Positions 42,602 to 51,943 are shown, counted from the first letter of the stretch. The stretch: DNA of 64,000 nt from Streptomyces sp. TLI_053 (GCF_900105395.1 NZ_LT629775.1:4052001-4116000), one strand, 5' to 3'. The notes: generated by a model from the sequence alone, not told the origin. Made by a program: numbers and translations.

Positions 42602-43579
42602 CTACTTCCGGTCGGCCCGGGCGACCACGACCAGACCGAGCAGGATCAGCACCACCGCCGGGTAGGCGGCGGCCGGCGGCCACTGGCCCAGCCAGAACGC
42701 GGCGATCAGCGCGGCCCCCGGGGTCTCCAGCAGGATCGCGGTGGAGGTCACCGAGGGGCCCAGGGTGCGCAGCACCCGGTTGCTGAGCGAGTGGCCGAGC
42801 AGCTGGGCGGTGGCCATCAGCAGCACGATCTGCCACCACGCGCCGGCGGACCAGCCGGACAGCGGCGTCCCGGCGACCAGGCAGACCACGAGCAGTACGG
42901 CCGCCGTGGTGGCGTAGCAGACCAGGGTGTACGCGGTGGTGCTGACGGTCCGCCGGACCTCGGCCCCGAGCAGCATGTAGCCGGCCGCGGCGAGACCCGC
43001 GCCGAGCGCCAGGGCGTCACCGGCCAGGGCCCGCGGCGAGAGCGACAGGTCCACGCCGGTGAGCACCAGGACACCGGCGAAGGCGGTCACCGTGCCGAGC
43101 CACACCATCCGGGGCGCCCGCACCCCGAGCAGCCGCATCAGCACGATCGTCCACAGCGGGGTGGTGGTGACCAGCGCGGTCGCGGAGGCCACCGAGGTCA
43201 TCCGAAGGCTGGGCATCCACAGCGCGAAGTGGACGGCGAGCAGCACCCCGGCCGCCGCGGCCAGCAGCAGCGCGCGCCTGGGGACGGCACGCAGTTCGGC
43301 CCGGTGGCGCAGCAGCGCGTAGGGGCCGAGCACGCCGACCGACATGAGGTTGCGCCAGAAGGCGATGGCCAGGGCGGGTGCGGCGGTGGCACTGATCAGC
43401 GGGGCGGAGAGCGAGATCGCGCCGACCGAGACGGCCAGCAGCAGCAGGTCGGTCCTGGGGAGCGGGCGCGCGGTCGCGGCGGTGTCGGGGACGGCAGCGC
43501 CGGCGGCAGCGGCAGCGGGGACGGGGACGGTGGCGACAGGGACGGCGGCGGCGTCGCTCTCGGGCCGGGCGGCGGGCAC
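42602..43579 (-). CDS. EamA/DMT-superfamily transporter
   Basis: 325 residues with ten predicted helices in two EamA repeats after an about 40-residue Ala/Val/Pro-rich N-terminus. Typical motifs include AIAFWRNLMSVG and TSTAILLETPGAALIAAFWLGQ. Drug/metabolite exporter of unknown substrate in the plasma membrane. GTG start with GAGGAGC five bases upstream. Confidence 0.9.
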   Translation of the reverse strand: MPAARPESDAAAVPVATVPVPAAAAAGAAVPDTAATARPLPRTDLLLLAVSVGAISLSAPLISATAAPALAIAFWRNLMSVGVLGPYALLRHRAELRAVPRRALLLAAAAGVLLAVHFALWMPSLRMTSVASATALVTTTPLWTIVLMRLLGVRAPRMVWLGTVTAFAGVLVLTGVDLSLSPRALAGDALALGAGLAAAGYMLLGAEVRRTVSTTAYTLVCYATTAAVLLVVCLVAGTPLSGWSAGAWWQIVLLMATAQLLGHSLSNRVLRTLGPSVTSTAILLETPGAALIAAFWLGQWPPAAAYPAVVLILLGLVVVARADRK

Positions 43580-43704
43580 GGCGCTCCTCTGGATCCGGTC
43601 GGCGGTACGGGCGGCTCCTACCGTAAGGCCCGTGCGGCACTCATGGAACTGTCGCCCGAACCGCGAGACATCGCCCCTGTGACGCAGGCCGTACGCTGTG
43701 CGCC

Positions 43705-44265
43705 ATGGACCGTACGCCTGCCGCAGCCGCGACCGCCGACGACTTCCTCGACCGGGCTCTGCTGGAGGAGGCGGCGAAGAAGTCCGGCCTGCTCTGGGTC
43801 CGGGCGGACGGCCAGGAGCACGGGCGGGCCCTCTGGCACGCCTGGCACGACGGCGCCGTGGTGGTGGTCGGCGACGGCGCCGAGCAGCCGCTGCACGGGC
43901 TCACCGGCGGGGCGGGCGCGACCGTCACCGTCCGCAGCAAGGACAAGGGCGGCCGGCTGACCGGATGGCCGGCCCGGGTGGTCGAACTGGCCCCGCGGAG
44001 CGAGGCCTGGCAGGGCGCCGTCGAGGAGCTGAAGGGCAAGCGGCTGAACGCGCCGGACACCGACGCCATCACCGACCGCTGGGCCCGCGAGTGCCGGGTG
44101 CTGCGGCTGGAGCCGGCCGGGACGGCGGGCGCCGAGCTCACCGAACGGCCCGGGGCGATGCCGGAGGAGCCGCACGCGGCGGCGCCGATGCCCACCCCGG
44201 CCACCACCCGCCGGCCCGTCCCCGCCGGACTCCCGAAGCTGCTGCTGAAGCGCCGCAGGGGCTGA
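43705..44265 (+). CDS. Conserved hypothetical protein, split-barrel-like
   Basis: 186 residues. The first about 125 residues (DRALLEEAAKKSGLLWVRADG, WHAWHDGAVVVVGDGAEQPL) look like a small beta-barrel of the FMN-binding/pyridoxamine-oxidase type, but this is a weak resemblance. The tail is Pro/Ala-rich and ends basic (LLLKRRRG). TACGCT seven bases before the ATG and no Shine-Dalgarno site suggest leaderless expression. Same strand as the MgtE_N gene downstream. Confidence 0.75.
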   Translation: MDRTPAAAATADDFLDRALLEEAAKKSGLLWVRADGQEHGRALWHAWHDGAVVVVGDGAEQPLHGLTGGAGATVTVRSKDKGGRLTGWPARVVELAPRSEAWQGAVEELKGKRLNAPDTDAITDRWARECRVLRLEPAGTAGAELTERPGAMPEEPHAAAPMPTPATTRRPVPAGLPKLLLKRRRG

Positions 44266-44451
44266 CGCGCCCTCACCGCGGCTCAGCCCGCACCGCGGCC
44301 CGCCCCGGGACCGCCTCCCCCGGTCGCCCGGTTCGCCCGTTTTCACCGAGCCCGGGCGGAGATGCCCGAGTAGCCTTGGCCGCGGGGCGTGGCCGCGCCC
44401 GGCCGGGCGTCGAACGAGGCGCGTCGAGCGAGGCGAGGGAGACCGGAGTCC

Positions 44452-45759
44452 ATGGCAGGACCAGGCAGCCGCGTCTTCATCTCGCACCTGTCCGGCATCG
44501 CCGTCTTCGACCCGAACGGCGACCAGGTCGGCCGGGTCCGGGACGTCGTGGTCGCCCTGCGGACCGGCGGCCGCCAGCCCCGGGTGCTCGGCCTGCTCGT
44601 CGAGGTGGTCGCCCGGCGCCGGATCTTCCTCCCGATGACCCGGGTGACCAGCCTGGAGTCCGGCCAGGTCATCACCACCGGCGTGATCAACATGCGCCGC
44701 TTCGAGCAGCGCCCCGCCGAGACCCTCGTGCTCGCCGAACTGCTCGACCGCACCGTCACCTGGACCAAGACCGGCCAGGAGGTCACCGTCCTGGACGTCG
44801 CGATGACCCAGACCCGGCTCCGCGAGTGGGAGATCGGCAAGGTCTTCGTCCAGGTCGGCCGGGTCGGCCGGCTGCGCAAGGCCCGCGGCGAGACCGTCAC
44901 CCTGGACTGGCAGGACGTCACCGGCTTCACCCTGCCCGAGGAGGACCAGGGCGCCGCCAACCTGCTCGCCACCTTCGACCAGCTGCGCGCCGCCGACCTC
45001 GCCAGCGTGATGCACCACCTCTCCGCCAAGCGCCGCGCCGAGGTCGCCGCCGCGCTCGACGACGAACGGCTCGCCGACGTCCTGGAGGAGCTGCCCGAGG
45101 ACGACCAGGTCGAGATCATCGGCAAGCTGAAGGACGAACGGGCCGCCGACGTCCTGGAGGCGATGGACCCGGACGACGCCGCCGACCTGCTCTCCGAACT
45201 GCCCGGCGACGAGGCCGAGCGGCTGCTCCAGCTGATGGAGCCGGACGAGGCCGAGCCGGTCCGCCGTCTGCTGAGCTACGAGGAGAACACCGCCGGCGGC
45301 CTGATGACCACCGAGCCGATCGTGCTGGAGCCGGACGCCACCGTGGCCGAGGCGCTGGCCCGGGTCCGGGTCTCCGACCACAAGCCGGCGCTGGCCGCGC
45401 AGGTCTTCGTCTGCCGCCCGCCGAACGAGACCCCGACCGGCAAGTACCTGGGCACCGTGCACTTCCAGCGGCTGCTGCGCGAGCCCCCGTACACCCTGGT
45501 CGGCTCGCTGGTCGACGACGACCTCGACCCGCTGCCGCCGGACACCCCGCTGTCGCTGATCACCAGCTACCTGGCCACGTACAACATGGTCGCCGCGCCG
45601 GTCGTCGACGAGGCGGACCACCTGGTCGGCGCCGTCACCGTGGACGACGTGCTCGACCACCTGCTGCCGGAGGACTGGCGGGAGGCCGCGCTGCACGGCG
45701 GTCCGGCCGAGGACGGCGCCGACGGACGGGACGAGAGGGAGGTGACCGGTGGACGCTGA
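44452..45759 (+). CDS. Soluble PRC-barrel / MgtE_N / CBS protein
   Basis: 435 residues. N-terminal PRC-barrel-like domain (about 1-170), MgtE N-terminal helical superhelix (about 175-280, ADVLEELPEDDQVEIIGKL, ADVLEAMDPDDAADLLSEL) and a CBS pair (about 285-405, starting TAGGLMTTEP). There is no MgtE membrane channel. In MgtE the N and CBS domains bind Mg2+ and gate the pore; a free-standing version suggests a cytosolic Mg2+ sensor. It overlaps the DUF1003 gene by 11 bases. Equivalent to Rv1232c. Start has a GGAG eight bases upstream. Confidence 0.88.
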   Translation: MAGPGSRVFISHLSGIAVFDPNGDQVGRVRDVVVALRTGGRQPRVLGLLVEVVARRRIFLPMTRVTSLESGQVITTGVINMRRFEQRPAETLVLAELLDRTVTWTKTGQEVTVLDVAMTQTRLREWEIGKVFVQVGRVGRLRKARGETVTLDWQDVTGFTLPEEDQGAANLLATFDQLRAADLASVMHHLSAKRRAEVAAALDDERLADVLEELPEDDQVEIIGKLKDERAADVLEAMDPDDAADLLSELPGDEAERLLQLMEPDEAEPVRRLLSYEENTAGGLMTTEPIVLEPDATVAEALARVRVSDHKPALAAQVFVCRPPNETPTGKYLGTVHFQRLLREPPYTLVGSLVDDDLDPLPPDTPLSLITSYLATYNMVAAPVVDEADHLVGAVTVDDVLDHLLPEDWREAALHGGPAEDGADGRDEREVTGGR

Positions 45760-46405
45760 CCGCAAGGGCCGGCGCGAGGAGACCCCGCGCCAGCGGCTCC
45801 AGGGCGAGCTGCGGGAACTGCGCCAGCTGCGCGAACTGCGCGCCCGCGAGGGCGCCAGGGACCGCCGGACCGAGCCCGCCCCCTCGGGGTCGTCCGCCCG
45901 CAGCCGGCTGGACCAGCCGCGCACCGCCCGCACCGGTCTGATCAACCTGCCGGCCTACGACCCGGAGGCCTTCGGCAAGCTCTCCGAACGGATCGCCCGC
46001 TTCCTCGGCACCGGACGGTTCATCGTCTGGATGACCGTGGTGATCATCCTCTGGGTCGCCTGGAACACCCTGCTGCCCGACGTGGTCCGGTTCGACGACT
46101 ACCCCTTCATCTTCCTCACCCTGATGCTCTCGCTCCAGGCCTCCTACGCGGCGCCGCTGATCCTGCTCGCGCAGAACCGCCAGGACAACCGGGACCGCGT
46201 CAACATGGAGCAGGACCGGGCCCGCAGCGACCGCAACATCGCCGACACCGAGTACCTCACCCGCGAGGTCGCCGCCCTGCGCCAGGGCCTCGGCGAGGTC
46301 GCCACCCGGGCCTTCATCGCCTCCGAGCTGGGCAGCGTCCGCTCCGAGATCCAGTCGCTGCTCAAGGAGATCGACGAGCGGCAGGAGGCCCCCAGGACGC
46401 TGTGA
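45749..46405 (+). CDS. DUF1003 membrane protein
   Basis: 218 residues. Basic, Arg/Glu-rich N-terminus, two membrane helices (FIVWMTVVIILWVAWNTLL and YPFIFLTLMLSLQASYAAPL), the conserved LAQNRQDNRDR following, then a coiled-coil tail. Function unknown. The GTG has GGGAGGTGA just upstream, close to a perfect anti-Shine-Dalgarno complement, and overlaps the preceding gene, so stoichiometric production with the MgtE_N/CBS protein is likely. Confidence 0.9.
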   Translation: MDADRKGRREETPRQRLQGELRELRQLRELRAREGARDRRTEPAPSGSSARSRLDQPRTARTGLINLPAYDPEAFGKLSERIARFLGTGRFIVWMTVVIILWVAWNTLLPDVVRFDDYPFIFLTLMLSLQASYAAPLILLAQNRQDNRDRVNMEQDRARSDRNIADTEYLTREVAALRQGLGEVATRAFIASELGSVRSEIQSLLKEIDERQEAPRTL

Positions 46406-46461
46406 CCGGCGGCACGCCACCGACCGGACGAGGCCCCCGCGCGGCGCCGTACCATCAAGTC

Positions 46462-47622
46462 ATGGCCAACGAGACAGAGGTCGCGGCCGGCGTCACGGAA
46501 GAGTCCGTACGCCAGGCGCTGTCGACCGTCAACGACCCGGAGATCAACCGCCCGATCACCGAGATCGGCATGGTGAAATCGGTCGGGATCGGCGAGGACG
46601 GCGCCGTACGGGTCGCGGTCTACCTGACCGTCTCCGGCTGTCCGATGCGCGACACCATCACCGCCCGGGTCCGCGAGGCCGTCGGCCGCGTCCCCGGCGT
46701 GACCGGGGTCGAGGTCGAGCTCGACGTGATGAGCGACGAGCAGCGCAAGGAGCTCTCCCAGCTGCTGCGCGGCGGCGCCCCCGAGCGCGAGATCCCGTTC
46801 GCCAAGCCCGGCACCCTCACCCGTGTCTACGCCGTCGCCTCCGGCAAGGGCGGCGTCGGCAAGTCCTCGGTGACCGTCAACCTCGCGGCCGCGATGGCCG
46901 CCGACGGCCTGAAGGTCGCCGTCGTGGACGCCGACATCTACGGCCACAGCGTGCCCCGCATGCTGGGCGTCGAGGGCCGGCCCACCCAGGTCCAGGACAT
47001 GATCATGCCGCCGCAGGCGAACGGCGTGAAGGTCATCTCGATCGGCATGTTCACCCCGGGCAACGCGCCGGTGGTCTGGCGCGGCCCGATGCTGCACCGC
47101 GCGCTGCAGCAGTTCCTGGCCGACGTCTACTGGGGCGACCTCGACGTCCTGCTGCTGGACCTGCCGCCCGGCACCGGTGACATCGCCATCTCGGTCGCCC
47201 AGCTGGTCCCCAACGCGGAGATCCTGATCGTCACCACCCCGCAGATGGCCGCGGCGGAGGTCGCCGAGCGGGCCGGCACCATCGCGGTGCAGACCCACCA
47301 GAAGATCGTCGGCGTGATCGAGAACATGTCCGGCATGCCCTGTCCGCACTGCGACGAGATGATCGACGTCTTCGGCACCGGCGGCGGCCAGACCGTCGCC
47401 GACGCGCTGACCCGCACCGTCGGCGCCACCGTCCCCGTGCTCGGCTCGATCCCGATCGACGTCCGCCTGCGCGAGGGCGGCGACGACGGCCGCCCGGTCG
47501 TCCTGGCCGCCCCCGACTCCCCGGCCGGCACCGCCCTGCGCGCCGTCGCCGGCAAGCTCGGCGGCCGCCAGCGCGGCCTCTCCGGCCTCTCCCTGGGCCT
47601 CACCCCGAAGAACAAGTTCTGA
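46462..47622 (+). CDS. mrp: Iron-sulfur cluster carrier ATPase Mrp/ApbC
   Basis: 386 residues. N-terminal DUF59/MIP18 domain (LSTVNDPEINRPITEIGMV, with SGCPMRD), then a deviant Walker A GKGGVGKSS, LLLDLPPGTGD and the Fe-S binding CPHC in GMPCPHCDE. Loads 4Fe-4S clusters onto apo-proteins. TACCAT six bases before the ATG points to leaderless expression. Position after the MgtE/DUF1003 pair and before tatB follows mycobacterial order (Rv1229c). Confidence 0.94.
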   Translation: MANETEVAAGVTEESVRQALSTVNDPEINRPITEIGMVKSVGIGEDGAVRVAVYLTVSGCPMRDTITARVREAVGRVPGVTGVEVELDVMSDEQRKELSQLLRGGAPEREIPFAKPGTLTRVYAVASGKGGVGKSSVTVNLAAAMAADGLKVAVVDADIYGHSVPRMLGVEGRPTQVQDMIMPPQANGVKVISIGMFTPGNAPVVWRGPMLHRALQQFLADVYWGDLDVLLLDLPPGTGDIAISVAQLVPNAEILIVTTPQMAAAEVAERAGTIAVQTHQKIVGVIENMSGMPCPHCDEMIDVFGTGGGQTVADALTRTVGATVPVLGSIPIDVRLREGGDDGRPVVLAAPDSPAGTALRAVAGKLGGRQRGLSGLSLGLTPKNKF

Positions 47623-47624
47623 CG

Positions 47625-47655
47625 CGACAACTGACGCGACAACTGACGCGGCAGC
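47625..47655. repeat. Triple CTGACGCGACAA-type repeat at the mrp stop
   Basis: The stop codon region of mrp is followed by two copies of GACGCGACAACT and a diverged third (GACGCGGCAGCA), immediately before the palindromic terminator. Probably slippage-derived. Confidence 0.6.
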
Positions 47656-47664
47656 AGCGCGCGA

Positions 47665-47710
47665 GCACGACAGGGGCCCGCCGGTCCGGACCGGCGGGCC
47701 CCTGTCGTGC
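47665..47710. terminator. 46-base perfect palindrome (bidirectional terminator)
   Basis: A 23-bp inverted repeat without spacer lying between converging genes. Both arms read GCACGACAGGGGCCCG onward. It should stop transcription from both sides. Confidence 0.88.
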
Positions 47711-47719
47711 GTCCCGGCC

Positions 47720-48394
47720 CTACGGGCGGGTGTAGGCCGTGAGGTCGGGGACGGTGGCGAAACCGGCGCCGTAGGCGCTGACGCCGCGGCCGTAGGCGCC
47801 CAGCAGGACGCCGGGAGCCTCGCCGGCCAGGACCCAGCCGTACTCGGACTCGCGGTAGCGGAAGGGCTGCGGCAGACCGTTCACCGGGAGGCTCAGGGTG
47901 GACCAGCCGGGGCCGTCCAGGTCGTCGGCGAGATCCCAGGCGAGCGCGGACTGCTGGTCCAGCCAGTCCTGGCGCAGCGCGCGGTCCAGCTGGCCCGGCC
48001 AGGTCGCGGCCAGCAGGCCGGAGCCGGCCAGCCAGGCCGCGGAGGCGGCGGAGGTGGCCTCCAGGGTGCCGGTGTTGTCGGCGCTGCGCCGGCTGTCCCG
48101 GCGGGCGACGGTGACGACCACCGCGAACTTGCGCATGTCGCGCGGCTCGTACTGGCGGGCCGGCTCCTCGCCGTGGCCCAGGCTGCCGTAGTCGACGGTG
48201 CCGTGCGCGCCGGAACGCGGGCCGCCGAAGCCGCTCGGCAGCAGGAAGCGGCGGCCGGACCAGCCGTCGTCCAGTCCGTACCAGGGGAAGTCCGCGGAAA
48301 GGTACGGCACCAGCGGGTCCGCCGGGCCGGCCTGTCCGCCGACCATGGGTCCGCCGGCCGTGGCCGTTCCCACCGCCTGACTCGTCGCGTCCAT
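47720..48394 (-). CDS. Conserved hypothetical protein
   Basis: 224 residues, no recognised domain. Aromatic- and Gly-rich N-terminal half (DFPWYGLDDGWSGRRFLLPSG), a basic stretch (RDMRKFAVVVTVARRDSRR), and an Ala/Trp-rich helical region (AWLAGSGLLAATWPGQL). No signal peptide or membrane helix. The ATG at 48394 was chosen for GGAGG nine bases upstream. Confidence 0.75.
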   Translation of the reverse strand: MDATSQAVGTATAGGPMVGGQAGPADPLVPYLSADFPWYGLDDGWSGRRFLLPSGFGGPRSGAHGTVDYGSLGHGEEPARQYEPRDMRKFAVVVTVARRDSRRSADNTGTLEATSAASAAWLAGSGLLAATWPGQLDRALRQDWLDQQSALAWDLADDLDGPGWSTLSLPVNGLPQPFRYRESEYGWVLAGEAPGVLLGAYGRGVSAYGAGFATVPDLTAYTRP

Positions 48395-48631
48395 CCCCGG
48401 GGCCTCCTCAACGACGTTTGCCTGCCGTGGTGCGCTCCCATCGTGGCGCACCCCGGCGCTCCCGCCGACCGACTCGGGCCCGGACGGGCCCGGAAGTGAC
48501 GGACGGCACAGCGGGAACAATCAGCACAATAGCGGCGCACACGCCGGGGCCCGCTCAGCCGTGCGGTTCGGCGGGGCGCGAAGGACCCGGGAGCCGGAGG
48601 CCGGGGACCAGGAGACGAGCGGGCGGGCGGA

Positions 48632-49075
48632 TCAGGTCGCGTCGGGGTCGAACGGGGGCCGCTCGCCCGGGGCGAGGGGGGCGGCCGCCGCGGCGGCCGG
48701 GGCGGCGGCGGACTTGTCGAAGGAGACGCTGCCGCTGCGGCCGTGCCCGTTCACCGGGGCGGCCGGCTTGTCGTCCAGCACCGAGCGGATGTCCAGGGAG
48801 TCCCGCATGTCCTTGAGGCCCAGCGGGTCCTCCTCGCCGCCCATCAGCTGCTTGCGGACGAAGGTCTTCGGGTTGAGGTCCTCGAACTCGAAGTCCTTGA
48901 ACTCGGGACCGAGCTCGCTGCGGATGTCCTCCTTCGCGGTGTCCGCGAAGGACCGGATCTTCCGGATGAACCCCATGGTGTCCTGGATCAGCTTCGGCAG
49001 CTTGTCCGGACCGAAGATCACGATGGCCATGATGGCCAGGGTCAGGACCTCCAGTGTGCCCACGTCACTGAACAC
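48632..49075 (-). CDS. tatB: Sec-independent translocase subunit TatB
   Basis: 147 residues. Single N-terminal helix (VLTLAIMAIVIFGPDKLPKL) with the TatA/B FGPDKLP hinge, an amphipathic helix (IQDTMGFIRKIRSFADTAKE) and an acidic, Pro/Ala-rich tail. Part of the twin-arginine receptor complex. The GTG at 49075 with GGGAG five bases upstream gives the usual VFSDVG opening; the TTG one codon earlier is too close to the ribosome site. Close to the sigma/anti-sigma pair as in mycobacteria. Confidence 0.92.
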   Translation of the reverse strand: MFSDVGTLEVLTLAIMAIVIFGPDKLPKLIQDTMGFIRKIRSFADTAKEDIRSELGPEFKDFEFEDLNPKTFVRKQLMGGEEDPLGLKDMRDSLDIRSVLDDKPAAPVNGHGRSGSVSFDKSAAAPAAAAAAPLAPGERPPFDPDAT

Positions 49076-49215
49076 CAAAGCTCCCTACGGTCGCGGTCGG
49101 ATCGGACAAACGCTCCCCACAGCGTAATGGCCATCGGCGGGTCCATGACCCCCGGTGTGATGAAGCCGTGGTGAAGACCCGCCGATGACCGCGGACCCGA
49201 AGGGCCCGGTGAGGC

Positions 49216-50220
49216 CTATCTGTTCTCGTGGTGCAGCCCGGCCACACCGGAGCTCGGAGTGCGCTCGGGGAGGTCGCGCGGCGGCATCGCGCCCCGGGTG
49301 ACCGCCACCGGGCGGACCGGCAGGTCCGCCGCCGGCACCTGGGCGTTCATCGGGACCATTCCGCCCCGGCCGCCGCCGGCCGGGCTGATCACGGTGCCGT
49401 GCTGGTCGTCGCCCGGACCGGCCACGCCGCCGACCCCGCCGAGCGTCACCGCGGCCACCGAGAAGGCACCGGCGGCGGCGAAGACGAAGCGCCGGCCGCG
49501 CGCCGGGACGGGCCGGACCACCGGGGTGATCGCGGCCGCGGCCGCGGCCAGCGGCTGGACCGGGGCTTCCGGACGGACGGTGCGGCGTCCCATCAGCGGG
49601 CGCAGCACCGCGCCGCCGCGGCCGAAGGCTCGCGGGTCGACCCCGGGCACCGGGGTGTCGGCGCCGAGCGCGCCGCCGCCGAAGGAGGCGCCGGCGCCAC
49701 GGCCGAAGGAGCCGCCGTTCAGCCGGCTGCCGCCGAGGGTCCCGGTGCCGGCCACGCCGCCGCCGGGAAAGTCGTCGTCGTCCCGGCGCGGCCGGTCGGC
49801 ACGCGGCTGCGGCTCGTCCTCCGGGAGCGCCCCGACGGCCATCAGCCGGGCCATCAGCCCGGAGGACGGACCGGGCGTGCCGGTCCGGGTCAGCAGGTGC
49901 TTGACCGCGCGGCCCTCGTCGGCCTCGGCGAGGCACTGCGGACACGTCGCCAGATGGGCCTGGACGCGCTCGCGCGAGTCGTGGCCGAGCTCACCGTCGA
50001 CGAAGGCGGACAGCCGCTCCCCGAGATGGTGCTCCTCCGCGGGGTCCGCCGACCGGACGGCGACGGCGCGCAGGGCCGGCTCGGCCGGCAGCGCGGGCCC
50101 GTCCGCCGCTCCCGGCCCGTCCTGGCCCCGGCGGCCCAGCGCGGGCCAGCCGGCCCGGCGGGCGGCCGTACGGCCGGGGGTGTCCGAGTGGCCCGGCCCG
50201 GACCGACCGGTTCCGCTCAC
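49216..50220 (-). CDS. Zinc-binding anti-sigma factor (RseA/ZAS-like)
   Basis: 334 residues. After a disordered N-terminus lies the ZAS zinc motif (H...H-x3-C-x2-C in [13 protein letters not shown], about 95-107). A long Gly-rich stretch ([20 protein letters not shown]) leads to one membrane helix ([19 protein letters not shown], about 245-265) and an extracytoplasmic tail. It should hold the sigma factor encoded just upstream at the membrane. GTG start overlaps the sigma stop as GTGA. It is longer than usual relatives because of the Gly-rich insert. Confidence 0.87.
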   Translation of the reverse strand: MSGTGRSGPGHSDTPGRTAARRAGWPALGRRGQDGPGAADGPALPAEPALRAVAVRSADPAEEHHLGERLSAFVDGELGHDSRERVQAHLATCPQCLAEADEGRAVKHLLTRTGTPGPSSGLMARLMAVGALPEDEPQPRADRPRRDDDDFPGGGVAGTGTLGGSRLNGGSFGRGAGASFGGGALGADTPVPGVDPRAFGRGGAVLRPLMGRRTVRPEAPVQPLAAAAAAITPVVRPVPARGRRFVFAAAGAFSVAAVTLGGVGGVAGPGDDQHGTVISPAGGGRGGMVPMNAQVPAADLPVRPVAVTRGAMPPRDLPERTPSSGVAGLHHENR

Positions 50221-51068
50221 GATCGCCTCCGGCCACGCCCGCCCGGCGCGGCCGGGGCCTCGCCGGCGACGGCGCCGACCGGGACCGGCTGCTCCTCGCC
50301 GCCGCCCCGGCGCTCACGGCCGGGGGCCGAGCCGGGGGCGCGGTGCTTGAGCGCGGCGCGCAGGTGCGAGCGGCCGCGGTGGATGCGGCTGCGGACGGTG
50401 CCGAGCTTGACGCCGAGCGTGGCCGCGATCTCCTCGTAGGAGAGGCCCTCGATGTCGCAGAGCACCACGGCGGCACGGAACTCGGGCGCCAGGGTGTCCA
50501 GGGCGTGCTGGACGTCGGCGTCGAAGTGGGTGTCGCTGAAGTGCTGGGCCGGGCTGGGCTCGCGGGAGGCGAGCCGCTCCGCCGCGTCGTCGCCGAGCGC
50601 GTCGAAACGGATGCGCTGACGGCGGCGGACCATGTCCAGGAAGAGGTTGGTGGTGATCCGGTGCAGCCAGCCCTCGAACGTGCCGGGGGTGTAGGTGGAC
50701 AGCGAACGGAAGACCCGGACGAAGACCTCCTGGGTGAGGTCCTCGGCGTCGTGCTGGTTACCGGTCAGCCGGTAGGCGAGGCGGTAGACGCGCGCACTGT
50801 GGGCCTCGACGATCTCCTCCCAGCTGGGCGGAGTCCAGGTCTGCGCGTCGGGGCCCTCGGCGAAGGTCGCGAGGGCGGGGGCCTCGGCAGTGCCGGCGGG
50901 CGCCTCGGGCGCGGCGGCCGGCTGGTCCAGGGTGGAGTGCGCAGGCTGGTTCATCACGGGCTTCGGCGTACGGGCCGACGCGGTGCCGCGGGGGTGCCGC
51001 CGCACGGGGACGTCGCCCTCGGCCACACCTCCTCGGTCGGCTCTTCTGCCCAGCAGGGCCACCACCAT
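50217..51068 (-). CDS. ECF RNA polymerase sigma factor (SigE-like)
   Basis: 283 residues. Region 2 ([46 protein letters not shown]) and region 4 ([29 protein letters not shown]) are clear. Tail of about 40 residues is disordered. Paired with its anti-sigma factor by a GTGA overlap. The locus (O-methyltransferase, sigma, anti-sigma, tatB) matches M. tuberculosis sigE, an envelope-stress sigma factor. The ATG at 51068 has GAGGTGG directly upstream; an ATG at 50954 lacks one. Confidence 0.92.
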   Translation of the reverse strand: MVVALLGRRADRGGVAEGDVPVRRHPRGTASARTPKPVMNQPAHSTLDQPAAAPEAPAGTAEAPALATFAEGPDAQTWTPPSWEEIVEAHSARVYRLAYRLTGNQHDAEDLTQEVFVRVFRSLSTYTPGTFEGWLHRITTNLFLDMVRRRQRIRFDALGDDAAERLASREPSPAQHFSDTHFDADVQHALDTLAPEFRAAVVLCDIEGLSYEEIAATLGVKLGTVRSRIHRGRSHLRAALKHRAPGSAPGRERRGGGEEQPVPVGAVAGEAPAAPGGRGRRRS

Positions 51069-51310
51069 ATCCACCTCGCCCGTCAAGCCCGGATAAGAAG
51101 TGTGTCCGGGACCGCCTCCGGCGTCCGCGGCACCGTCCGGCCCGCCGAAGCGGCTCCCGGAAGGTGCCCGGGACGGCCTGTTCACCCGGTCCCTGCTCCC
51201 TCAACGGCCCGCCGCCGTACGCGGTTCCCGCCCGGCCAGTAATCTGTGGCAGGAAATATCGACATCCGCTCGGCGCCGGGCCGCCACCCGGGGCTCCGAA
51301 AGAGGCAGCC

Positions 51311-51943
51311 ATCAGCGAGTTCGGGCCCGCGCGTGCGGCGCTCGCCGACACCTTCGTCGGCGAGGACGCGGTGCTGACCTACGCCCGGGCGCAGTCCGCG
51401 CGCACCGGGATCAGGGCGATCGGCCCGAGCGGCGGCGCCTGTCTGCGGCTGCTGGCCGCCGCGCTGGGGGCCAAGGCGGTGGCCGAGATCGGCACCGGGA
51501 CGGGCGTCTCCGGGGTGTACCTGCTGCGCGGGATGCGGTCGGACGGCGTGCTCACCACCGTCGACTCGGAGCCGGTGCGCCAGCAGTTGGCGAAGGAGGC
51601 CTACCAGGCCGCCGGGTTCGCGGCCAACCGGTCCCGGTTCATACCGGGCCGGGCCCTCGAGGTGCTGCCGAGGCTCGCCGACGGCCAGTACGACCTGGTG
51701 TTCTGCGACGGGGACCCGGCGGAGTCCGGCGCCTATCTGGAGGAGTCGCTGCGGCTGCTGCGGCCGGGCGGGATGGTCTGCTTCGAGGGTGTGTTCCAGG
51801 AGGGCCGACTGGCCGAACCGGAGCTCCAGGACCCGCGGACCAGGTCGGTGCGCGACCTCGTCCGGGACGTCCGGGAGAGCGACGCCCTGCTGCCCGCGCT
51901 GCTGCCGGTGTCGGACGGGCTGCTCTGCGCCGTGAAGCGGTAG
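51311..51943 (+). CDS. O-methyltransferase (Rv1220c-like)
   Basis: 210 residues from the start proposed here. SAM-dependent class I methyltransferase of the catechol-OMT type: AEIGTGTGVSGVYLLRGM (SAM loop), TTVDSEPVR (acidic residue), FCDGDPAESGAYLEE (metal site) and LLRPGGMVCFEGV. Homologue of Rv1220c, divergent from sigE. No ATG, GTG or TTG lies in frame close to the conserved start; the nearest upstream is a GTG at 51164, through unconserved sequence. An ATC at 51311 has AGAGG five bases upstream, so a rare ATC start is likely. Confidence 0.85.
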   Translation: MSEFGPARAALADTFVGEDAVLTYARAQSARTGIRAIGPSGGACLRLLAAALGAKAVAEIGTGTGVSGVYLLRGMRSDGVLTTVDSEPVRQQLAKEAYQAAGFAANRSRFIPGRALEVLPRLADGQYDLVFCDGDPAESGAYLEESLRLLRPGGMVCFEGVFQEGRLAEPELQDPRTRSVRDLVRDVRESDALLPALLPVSDGLLCAVKR

